A DNA stretch of 64,000 nt from Trifolium pratense (Eukaryota > Streptophyta > Magnoliopsida > Fabales > Fabaceae), in the NCBI RefSeq assembly GCF_020283565.1, contig NC_060059.1, positions 1,123,501-1,187,500 of the forward strand, written 5' to 3'. Under the pieces are notes generated by a model. That model saw only the letters and a list, made by a program, of their open reading frames with translations, searched no databases and was not told where the DNA came from. Every line of letters begins with the position of its first letter. The stretch's first letter is position 1. Below are positions 10,979-20,546 of the stretch, piece by piece. Both the position numbers and the translations under genes were made by a program.

Positions 10979-11694
10979 TGCCAGTGAATTTTAGCACAGA
11001 TCAATACAAGCTCAAAATTTAGATATCGAAAAGAATTCATGCTCACGATCGAGAAGTTTAACATACCTCGCACTAATCTAAACAATCAATTGTCTTCACA
11101 TCCAAAAGTGATTTGCGTTTGGTATTACCTATCTGTCGGAATGCGCACCACATGACAAGTGGTTTCCAGCGTAGACCAAATGTACATTCAAGTACATTGC
11201 TGACAATTACCGGCTCCCCTTTGCCCCATTGCCGTTGAAAATGTTTAAAGTCAAGCCCTAGGACAGTATAAGAAGTGATCACTCGAATCTTCACGAGAAG
11301 CTGTCTTCCTTATGTTATTGTGTATATCATCTGCATTATTTACAGGCTTCAAACAAGAACACTTATACTATCAAGAGTCTCTTGAGCTTTCTGTAGATTA
11401 AGTGTTTCTTCAAGTTCTTTTCCTCTACGTACTAACTCAGAGATGCAATTTGGTCCTTCTCAGTTCAACGAAACCATGAGCACAATCATTATTGGCTTAC
11501 CATCACTATATGCATGCCATCATATCCTACCATTAACAAATCTCAGGCCAGGCAGCGACACAAGGTTCATTTATTTTTTCCTTCTCTTCTTTTCCACCAT
11601 GCAGATAATCACGCCATCAGAAGATAAACTCAAACTCAATTGGATCATCACCACCTAGGAGCTTCCCACCACGAAGCTCGCAGCAACACAAGAG
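10979..11694 (-). pseudogene. JmjC demethylase (JMJ25/KDM3-type) fragment, right arm of inverted repeat
   Basis: Reverse-complement homologue of 9629-10388. On the minus strand it reads [20 protein letters not shown] then [29 protein letters not shown] and DVKTIDCLD. Then a TAG replaces the Trp codon seen as CLDWCE in the left arm, before the same splice donor. It lacks part of the segment around the IPRPK region of the left arm. The two arms carry different lesions (the left has a stop after HFQ, the right a stop after CLD), so they have diverged since duplication. Confidence 0.75.
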
Positions 11695-13023
11695 ACAATT
11701 CCATGACTTGTAGACGCAGCAGAGTTAACGGAGGTGTTCCATTCTCAACAGTATTTCTTCCACGGGGAGATCAAAGGGAATATGCACAGCGAGTGAAGAG
11801 AATTGTTCTTCTGAGGTGCCGTGCCGTCATATCAAAACCCAAAACGTGAATAAAAGGCACGTACTGCTTACCTTTTATAATAATAATAATTCTATTCTAT
11901 TTTAGTATTTAGGTTTAAAAAGTTAGGTTTAAACAAGTTTACTTTCTTCCAAAAAAAAAAAAGTTATTTACTTGAGTAAAAAAAAAAACAAGTTATTTAC
12001 TATATTTAGTAATGTAATTTTTATCGATTGAGATAAAGTTGTGTAAAAAAAAAAAATTCAGTTTATTTTATTTTATTTTTCTTTTATTAAATGTATCTTA
12101 GAAAATTTTTTGACACAAAATCTGAATCCATTATTATTTAAGTTTAACTACAGTTTTTACGTCTAAGTTTCACAATTGATTTTGAAACCTACTTTCAATC
12201 GCTTAATTTTTATCTCATAAGTTTAACAATTGCTCGATTATGACATTTTAAGTTTCAACCGTTTGATTTTAACTACTATATTTTCCCCCATTTTGCATTT
12301 ACTATTCTCATTTGACTAAAAATTGCTTAAGCGACAATTTAAAATTTTTAAAAATTATTTTTAAAACAAATGAAAAAATGTGTTTTATATACTATATTTT
12401 TTTTTAAAAAATAATTTATTTATTTTTAGAAAAGATTTAAAACAATTTTTAAAATTTCTAAACATTTTATTTATTTTGAACACATTTTTTTATTTAAAAA
12501 TGCTACATAAGTAATTTTTAATAAAAAAAGTCAATGAATGACTAGCAAATGAAAAAATGGTTAAATTTGGGGGCCAAAATCCAACAATTTTAACGCTTAG
12601 AGGTTAAAACTGCATGAAAACCTATTATTTATTGGCAATTCATGCAATTATTACCCATGCTGGTTATCATCCCTAGGTTTTTGGTCTCAAAACCCACAAA
12701 TTTATGTTTAGGCCTTACCTCAACCAGTGTGAGACTCTAAACACAAAGATATGGATCATGACCCGAGTAGTTTGACTTTGATACCATGTAGGCGAATGGA
12801 TCTTGGATAAAATTTGATATCATAGTTTGTTATAGGCTTAATTGTATTTTTGACTCTTTAGTTTTCCAATTGTGCGATATATTAACTCCCTAATTTGAAA
12901 TATTTTGGCCTTTTAATTTATTTCTTTTCTAATTTCATAGCCGCCGTTCTGATTTTTATCAAATGTTGACTCATTTTTATAAAATTGATTTTTTTTAACG
13001 AAATTATAAAACTTACTTGTAGG
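11695..13023. other. Intergenic, AT-rich, no gene seen
   Basis: From about 11850 to 12700 this is AT-rich sequence with poly-A/T runs. The short open frame 11640-11849 overlaps the outer end of the JmjC repeat and is not recognised. At 12828-12990 a segment reading GGCTTAATTGTATTTTTGAC looks like one end of a GGCTAAATT-type MITE (compare 57815-58400), but I could not find its partner end. Confidence 0.5.
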
Positions 13024-13395
13024 CATGGTTCTCTCCTAATTCTCATTTCTTAGTAAGTCTCATAGGTATGGATTATGATTTCAGGGGGGACACTATGCAA
13101 AGGACTAAATAGAGGATTAGGGACTCGTAGCAAGTAAGTTAATTCCTTAGAGTCTAAAACGGCCTCGTAGCACTTGTAAATGGGATCCTCGGATGAATCA
13201 TCTTCATTTTCTTGTTTCTCAGAATACTAAAAATAGTCCACAACAGTAACTGCATCATTACTTTCACCATCAGTTATATAGATCGATACAATACAACCAT
13301 AGTAGCCTTTTTCGTCTTCAATCAGTAGCAATTTTCTTAAGCAGTTCTATATTTTACCTTCGATAGAGTTGGCTATTTATCACATTTAGTATTTT
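13024..13395. pseudogene. Scrambled ALMT fragments (exon 2 and exon 4 pieces)
   Basis: Two pieces of an ALMT1-like gene are joined here. On the plus strand, 13024-13127 matches intron 1 and the start of exon 2 (TATGGATTATGATTTCAG, then GGGGACACTATGCAAAGGA). Then 13141-13395 matches exon 4, intron 3 and the end of exon 3 of ALMT1 in minus-strand orientation (CACTTGTAAATGGGATCCTC, TTCTTAAGCAGTTCTATATT). The exon 4 part carries a rearranged GAATACTAAAAATAG where ALMT1 has GAATCATAAAAATAG. It cannot be expressed as an ALMT. Confidence 0.85.
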
Positions 13396-13735
13396 GTTTT
13401 ATTACAAAATCATTAGACAATTATTTTGATTTCACATTGAAGACTATCAAAACCATTAAACCATATTTATGGTTTCAGTAATAATCATTATTTAAAACCA
13501 TTTAATAATGATTTAGTGTATAACATCTTAAAACCATTTAACCAATATTAAGGATTTCAAAAATCATGATTCATTTTGAAACCATTTAACCAATATTGAC
13601 GGTGATGATGATTTCGGTGACGGTGATGATGAATGATGATTTCGTGTTGTTGTTGGCGTTGGTTTAGTTTTGGACAGAAAAGTGAATTAGAAATTATAAC
13701 CGTTAATTGCTTATAAAAAAAAGTTTGGAGGTGGG
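13396..13735. other. Intergenic with short diverged repeats
   Basis: AT-rich DNA with several imperfect copies of AAACCATTTAACCAATATT (about 13450-13600), followed by GATGATGAT-rich low-complexity sequence. No gene is seen. Confidence 0.5.
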
Positions 13736-13917
13736 TAGAGATGTCAAAATGGGCTAGTCCGAATGGGCCGGCCCGCCAAGCCCGATTTTTCCCGGGTTTG
13801 AGCCTTGAAAATTCTAGCCCGAATTGTTTCCGGGCTTTTTAGCCCGGACTGATAAAAGCCCGATTAAAATATGGGCTAGCCCGAATGGGCCACGGGCGGC
13901 CCGCAAGACCGAATAAA
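13736..13917. mobile_element. Single end of a hAT-like element
   Basis: It starts TAGAGATGTCAAAATGGGCT, a common hAT-type terminus in plants, followed by GC-rich AGCCCGA/GGGCC motifs. No matching right end (TTGACATCTCTA) is visible downstream, so the element is truncated or the copy is partial. The open frame 13814-14026 on the minus strand is read from this repeat and is not a gene. Confidence 0.5.
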
Positions 13918-14043
13918 TTATTATAAAAAAATTAAAATTAAAAATAAATATAAATAATTTGTTTTGGATGACTTGAACATAGTTTGTATTATAAGAGTTT
14001 ATTTTGCTATCATACGAGTTTCTCAAATATCATCCACTACTTA

Positions 14044-14156
14044 AGTAGCGGATTAGTAAAAATATGGCACCCGAGAAACTCGTAGGTAGCGGATGAGTAA
14101 AAATAGGGCGTGCGAGAAACTCATATGTAGCGGATGAGTAAAAATACGGCGCGAGA
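14044..14156. repeat. Three-copy tandem repeat of about 45 bp
   Basis: The unit GTAGCGGAT(T/G)AGTAAAAATA, then (T/G)GGC and GCGAGAAACTC, is repeated about three times with small changes. Confidence 0.7.
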
Positions 14157-14284
14157 ATTATTAAACTAAATCAAGTGCAATGCAGGCCTTAATCTTCCCT
14201 ATCTAGAAGGCATAATATTCAACTAAATCAATGCATGCATGTATAACTTAGCTCATGGGATGATACACATCTATCTAGTAATAA

Positions 14285-17200
14285 TTATTCCGTTCCATTA
14301 GAAGGCAACTCATTATCAACAATATTCATTTTTGGTTTCTCACAAGTGACCACAATATTTTCATCCTCATCATTATCATCATCATCATCATCATCATCAT
14401 CATCTCTAAACTCTCTAAAATGTGACATTCTGCCCAACTCTTCAACTTTATCCATAACATGATCTAGTTTTGCAACCATCTCCACTAGCAATGAAGTGAA
14501 AGCAGCAAAAGGTAGTGCTTCTGAGAACTCAAGGCTAGTAATCATACTCATAGTCTTACTAAGTTGTGGCCTCAAAACCTTTTTGTGTCCTTGTCCTTCT
14601 TTTGTTTGTTCTCGCGAATGTTCTTTGAATTTGCTTCCGACCGGAGAACAGCAATCACTTTTAACCCGTGATAATGAGATTTTAGTTTCTGCTTCATGCT
14701 TGTTGTCCTTATGCGCAGTTGCTTGAGTTGGGATTCTGGGAGATTGACTTCGACCATTCCTCGAGCCTAGTAAAAGTTGTGGTTGCAATTTTAAGGCGTT
14801 GTCAAGGTCTTTTAAAGCTTCATTGAGGTTTTTAGAGAGTATTTGAAGGGAAAATTTACGTTTTTTCCTTATGCTGTCAGCCATCATCCTTAGTACTTTC
14901 GATACTTCTTGTGCAAGTCTAATGCAAGAATCTTTGTATAGATCACGGATTGACCTTGGTGTCTTCAACAATGATATATATGTTAAATATAGTACACAAG
15001 TTAAAGGAATTAAATGAATGTTAACAGTAATATGACAAAAAATGCAGCTATATCAGCTTGCATCATGCAATTCGATTAATTAATAAAGCTGGTTTAGTAC
15101 CTGAATTTCAGACTGCAAACATCCATGTAGTGCTACAACAGTGTAACTAAAATGGCAAAGAGCAGCTCCTACTTTTGCATATTGCTTCCATGGGATCCTG
15201 TGGCAGCATCTTGAGTATCTTGGTTCCCAATTTGCTTGTAATGCCTGTTTAATTACACAATATAAGACTTTTTGTCACAAAGAACCTATTTAAGATATTC
15301 TTTACTTGGAAAGAAAGAGAAACAAACTCACCAGTGTTTCATCCTTAGTTTTAGAGTCTAAAACAGCCTCGTAGCACTTGTAAATTGCATCTTCAGATGT
15401 ATCATCTTCGTTTACTTGTTTTTCCGAATCATAAAAGTACTCCATGACAGAAACTGCAACATTGTTTCCACAATCAATTATATAGATTGAGGAAAATAGA
15501 ACTAGAAACCATAGGGAAATATATAAAGATAGACTTTGAGGTCAATGATTTGGATAGAGGTATAATCTATGTCTGGTGTTTGTGTTAGTATTGTTGAGGG
15601 TAATTCATTGTAACCAATGTTGTTTACTTGTAACACAAGTAAAAGAGTTAGTTAGGTGATTTTATGTGATGAGTTGTGTGTTTGTTAGTTTTTCTGTTAT
15701 GTTAGTTACTTGATCTTAGGGAGTTAGTTAGAGATAGTTACTAGTTTATTAGTAACTTAAACTTTAAGCAACACATTATAAATAGTGGTGTAAAGTGACA
15801 TTGAGATATAGTGAGATCAATAACAATAATTTCTTTCTCTCTTAATTCTCTCTCAATTATGTGTGTATGTTCTTGCTTTAATTAAGTTCCAACAGTGGCA
15901 TCAGAGCCATTGGCTATTGATCCATGGGGTTTCAATAATGGCTTCCGCAAAAGAGATTACTTTTCAATCAAAGAATTGAGAAGTGGGTGGTGAGGATGCA
16001 AGAAATCTTTGGTTTCTGGAGAGTGCTGGAAATGGTGCAAAGAGGTATCCAAGAAGAGGAAGATAGTGCTTCCTACAAGAAATCCGAGAAAAGAGTGAAT
16101 TTTCAGAGGAGTTCTTCTACCAAAAGTGCAAAAGAAGCGTCAAAAGATTCAAACAAAGATCACAGTGGAGCCAAAGAAGAAAGGTGCTGCTTGGCGAAAA
16201 GGAAAGTGATTGCTTACAGCAGTGGTATCAACCACAACACACAGAGAGAGATTTTAGAAAGAGAGTCTTGATGATGAAGTGATTCTGAATGTTGAGGTAA
16301 AAAAATGTTTAATTCTTTGATATGTGCTCGTGTTTATTCTTGCAAAGAATTGTAAGAATTTGAAGAAGATTTCAGTTATGTCGTAATTATTCGGTGTTAA
16401 GTGTGTTCATGTCGTCGTAGATTACAACATCATTATCAATAAAGTTTCTGTTAAGAGGTTTCGTATAGTTAACAATGATGATAGTGCTAAATCGTTTGCT
16501 AGTAATGAGTCATATTCATTGAAATAGATCAATTAGTTTGAAAGATCTTGTTAATGGCCACACATTTGAGATGTTAATAATTTGTTCGAAAATGCTTCAA
16601 ACTGTGGAATGGATTCGGTGTATTGGTGACTGAGGGACGACTCTTGTGACAGTGGTAAAGTTGTGATGTGGAGGGTGAAGAATCTATTTTTGGTGGTGTT
16701 TAATCTAGGGAAGAAAGGGCACATCAAGGTTCTGGTATGAAGATTTCTATGAGGCAGCTAGGTGTTGATATGATTCAACAAATGCAACATCCTTGCAATG
16801 AATTTAAGGGTAATGGAGAGATGATCAAATTACAAGGAACGATGCCCACAATACAAGGGAAAGAAAACTGTTCAACAGAAGAAAGTACCAGTGACAGTAG
16901 AGAAATTGAATTCTGAGTTGGTTGAGATTTATCTTGATAAGATACAAGTTAGTGATGGGGTCTTGGTGGTATATCAAAGTGTTTCAAATTGGAAACTTTG
17001 CACCTTGTGAATAACACTTGAGTGTCCAAATGCTGAACTTGTTGTTGAGAATTGCAAGATGATAAAAAGGCTTCATATTGATGGATGGAAACTAACAGGA
17101 TTGGTGATGATTCTGTTACAAAAAGTGCACTAATTTGCAAGATCTTGTGTTGCTTACTAAGAATCCTACAATATATCACAGAGTTTGTGAGCAATTGCTG

Positions 17201-19225
17201 CATACTGTCAGGATTTGGAATGGTTAGCTCTTTGTGGGACTGGTACATAGTCAGTGATGCTGGTGGTGAGTGCATTGTTGACTAAGTGTGGTGCTGGTGG
17301 TGGCAAGAAAGTGTGCTTTAAAGGGCTGTCATGTGTCTAGTGTTTGGATTGCAACATTTTGTCTTTTGAGTATTGTAATTTGGCTAAACCAAAGTGTAGA
17401 GACATTACATTGGCAACAATGAATTAGGTGGTGTGTTGAGGGTAATTCATTGTAACCAATGTTGTTTACTTGTAACACAAGTAAAAGAGTTAGTTAGGTG
17501 ATTTTATGTGATGAGTTGTGTGTTTGTTAGTTTTTCTGTTATGTTAGTTACTTGATCTTAGGGAGTTAGTTAGAGATAGTTACTAGTTTATTAGTAACTT
17601 AAACTTTAAGCAACACATTATAAATAGTGGTGTAAAGTGACATTGAGATATAGTGAGATCAATAACAATAATTTCTTTCTCTCTTAATTCTCTCTCAATT
17701 ATGTGTGTATGTTCTTGCTTTAATTAAGTTCCAACAAGTATTTCATAGACTGACACCACCTAGTGGAATACGTCTTTGCTGCTGTTGTTGGGATGTTTTT
17801 CTTTAACTTAAGGAAGTGGTGATCTGCCAAGTCTTTTTCAAATTTTGACCTTACCTTCTATAGAGTTGGCTAAGCTTTCAAGCTTTGAGATGGTGGATTT
17901 ATGAAGGTCTTCCCCTGACCAGTTTGGATATACAAAGAGGCTCATAACAAGACAAATACCAACGCCTATGCATATGGTATAGATGCGATCTTTTCCCATG
18001 CTCCAGACATTATCAACACGGTAGCTTGATACAATAATCAAATTAAAGGTCAAGAGAAATATCATAACACCATAGTCATAATTCTTTTTTATATAAGGAA
18101 TGAACCTTATATAAGTAGCTGCAGCTCCTGCAAACCAACAGTTAAACAATATGGTTAAGCAAAACATTTGGGAAGCTTCATCCACAAGACAGAAAACTTT
18201 ATTAGAATTACGTTATAAGATACCTAAAATTACAAGCATAGGATAAAGATTAGTTAGAACTATGAATACTATAGAGGATTTGTATATCTTTGGACATTAA
18301 ATGTTTGTATCTTGTATGATAGAGTCATGTTTAACATACCAATTGAGCTTCTCTTAAAACTTCAACAAACAAAGGTACTATTATTAAACCTAGAATACTT
18401 AAGTTTCGTTCACGATGTAATAAATGCTTACCTAAAATAAAAACCGCAGCACCGATGAAAATTGCTCGAAAAATCTGACCAGGGACATCTGCAAGATACC
18501 TGATAAAAAATGCCAATGATCCTGCTAACATAGTTCCCAATCCTCTATTTAGTCCTTTACATAAAGTTCCCCCTGAAATCATAATTGTTCCTTCAATAAC
18601 TTGAGGATATGTGATCTAAACACAGTAGTAGTAAATGATAATAATCTTAGAAAAGCGACCCCAATTCAAAAGATAACAGATAGAAAAAACATACATACAA
18701 AGAAAACATGAAATTTGATCAGAGTTCGGCAGATTGTGCCTACATCTCCAACTGCAAAGTGGCTACAAAACCTTTCTATTATTCAAACTTAAGATTTACA
18801 AAATACAACTAGTGTTTCAATACTACAGTCCAGCTACAAGATTACCACTGACCTGCTCGAGCGACAGGTCCACTTATCAATAAACTACGAGTCATATCCA
18901 ACAAATAATAATGTCACTGTGAATGAGAAATGAAAATAGGCTGCCTACCTGCAGTGAACTCCATGACAACAACCACAGTCATGACAGCCCACATAGCATT
19001 TTCCCCTATCCCTTTGAACAATGGCTCCGTTAGATACAACAAAGATACCAATGCTAAAGCAAAACCAACTTTCAAAGAGTGCACTAGCCTTCTTGGATCA
19101 TCTTTGCCAACTTTCCAAACTGTCCTCCTCACTAAACTTGGAAATCTTTTCACTTTATGAGCAAAACTGTTCATGGATTTCCAATGGCTTGAGCTTCTCA
19201 TAGTCTCAGCCATTAAAACTTTCAT
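14285..19225 (-). CDS. ALMT (family): ALMT family channel, copy 2, with a retrotransposon in intron 3
   Basis: Six exons on the minus strand: 19225-18949, 18572-18432, 18127-17855, 15453-15332, 15244-15101 and 14962-14285. The exon sizes of the middle four (141, 273, 122, 144) equal those of copies 1 and 3. The joined frame is 1635 nt (544 aa) without stops. The start is at MKVLMAET; a second ATG four codons on is possible. The same six hydrophobic segments, GGTLCKGLNRGLGT and WEPRYSR motifs are present. Intron 3 is expanded to about 2.4 kb by an LTR element (15592-17736), but the splice sites are intact. The tail has a run of ten aspartates (FR followed by D residues, encoded by ATC/GTC-type triplets on the + strand at 14372-14404) that copies 1 and 3 lack. 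Whether the intron insertion lowers expression is not known. Confidence 0.9.
14372..14404 (-). repeat. Trinucleotide repeat coding for poly-aspartate in ALMT copy 2
   Basis: An ATC repeat on the + strand (GAT on the coding strand) gives ten consecutive Asp residues, followed by Asn-Asp-Glu-Asp-Glu-Asn. At this place copy 1 has DDDYDE and copy 3 has DDDEN, so this is a copy-specific expansion in the cytosolic tail. Confidence 0.9.
15592..15894 (+). repeat. 5' LTR of the ALMT2 intron element
   Basis: Starts TGTTGAGGGTAATTCATTG and ends TTAAGTTCCAACA. A TATA-like TTATAAATAG lies at about 15776-15785. It appears identical to 17434-17736. Confidence 0.92.
15896..15909 (+). other. Primer-binding site (initiator tRNA-Met type)
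   Basis: TGGCATCAGAGCC directly downstream of the 5' LTR. It differs by one base from the usual plant TGGTATCAGAGC site. Confidence 0.75.
17434..17736 (+). repeat. 3' LTR of the ALMT2 intron element
   Basis: Same length and, by reading, the same sequence as the 5' LTR. It is followed by the target duplication AGTAT. Confidence 0.92.
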
Positions 19226-20546
19226 ACCTAAATCAGATTTCTGAGTGAGGCAATCATTAAATGTTCCAGTTATATGATAGAGGGCATGTTATGTTTAAGC
19301 CTTACACAAGGTGACAAGAAAGAATATTAAAAAAAGTGGGGATTTTTTTTTAATATTTTTCATTTGATGGTGAATACTGCATTGCATTGGATACTAAATT
19401 TTTGGAAAATGCAAAGGAAATTTTATTAACCACCATAAACAAACCCAAGCACGAGAAATGCTTAGATTAGAAAATAGCTGCTGTATGCAGACAGTGTACA
19501 TGTATATGAGCTATACTAATTTCAAAGCTGGCTATTATTGATTTACATGTTTTTTTTTTCCTGAAAAAATTTACATGATTGTTTATTATTAAATAAGTTA
19601 CCTTACGTCGAGCTTTTTCTGTTATTTTAAACTGCGGCGCTTAGATTACAACCATGACGATTCTTTTAAATTATTATAATAATATGATCTGATCTATCAC
19701 CCCCATTTTGTAAGCTTAAACTAATCTGGATGGACAGCTACTAGTACCATAACACAGTGCTGAATTGCAGGGAATGTCTTGGATTTTATGCTAACTAGGG
19801 AATATTTCGGTACTCCAAATTTCGTAATAATCTATAAACACTCTCTCTCCTCAACTTATTTTGATATCTTTTAACTAAAACAAGACCATGAAATCCAAAG
19901 CCGACAATACTTAAGAAAAGACGGTGCCTTGGTGTTGAGGTCGAATTATTAGTGTAACTTATTGATCTCCCACATTTTCAAAATGGCTAATTTTAGTTCT
20001 GTAATTTTTTTTGTTATATAATTCATATTTTATATAATTATTAATTTCATTGACATTAACTCTGATGATAAGCCCTCAAGGCCTAGAAAACCAGTAGTGA
20101 ATATCATATATAGAACATCTATTTAGATTAGTGCTTCAAGAATACCTTGTTTGTTTTTTAAAGTTTTTGTAATAACTAAAGACAAAGCTATGCAATTTTC
20201 TGCAGCAGTAAGTAAAATATTAAGATTCAAACATATCATGTCTTTGCTTATTAACAAATAAAGGTAGTTGTGTTCTGTCAGTGTTCATGTTCAGAAGTCA
20301 GAACATTTACTAGCTTGTTCTTTGGATCTTCATAGTACCAAATAGATCCTATCAAGGAATGATAATTAGGACTTGGCTCTCAAAGAACTGAAACTTCACA
20401 GCTATAATGTACGCACAAACTACTTGTCCGGATGCAGGACGTGCCTTAATCTTCCCTATGCAGAAGGCATAAAATAAGTAATATATTGTAAACATCATTC
20501 AACGATATTCACTTTTTCTCGTGGAGAGATACACATCCAGTAACAA
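19226..20546. other. ALMT2 upstream region and intergenic DNA
   Basis: Upstream of ALMT copy 2. It shares GGGCATGTTA and GCCTTACACAAGGTGACAAGAA with the region upstream of copy 3 (23213-23260), and the block at 19683-19775 with the other two copies. The remainder (19800-20546) is unrecognised AT-rich sequence. No gene is seen. Confidence 0.55.

Larger units (their letters stand above)
9629..11694. repeat. Long inverted repeat built from JmjC gene pieces
   Basis: Arms of about 760 bp (left) and 716 bp (right) face each other around a 590-bp spacer. The outer ends share TCTTGTGTTGC-GCGAGCTTC and GTGGTGGGAAGCTCCTAGGT. The inner ends share CTGTGCTAAAATTCACTG. The arms include coding and intron sequence and differ by scattered substitutions and indels, so a transcript would fold into a long, imperfect hairpin. 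Confidence 0.8.
15592..17736 (+). mobile_element. Non-autonomous LTR retrotransposon (copia-derived) in ALMT2 intron 3
   Basis: The element runs from TGTTGAGGG to CCAACA and is 2145 bp long. It has two 303-bp LTRs (15592-15894 and 17434-17736) that look identical by eye. It is flanked by the 5-bp target duplication AGTAT (15587-15591 and 17737-17741). A primer-binding site TGGCATCAGAGCC follows the left LTR, matching the initiator-tRNA-Met type. The interior has only a short gag-like stretch (about 15987-16080, MQEIFGFWRVLEMVQRGIQE) resembling the N-terminus of copia gag, and no integrase or reverse transcriptase. It must have been mobilised in trans. The host gene is on the opposite strand. 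Confidence 0.92.

Noticed and set aside
14496..14726. 76-codon plus-strand open frame opposite ALMT2 exon 6
   Set aside because: Its counterpart opposite copy 3 (20767-20952) is conserved only because the sense strand is. No start context or domain.
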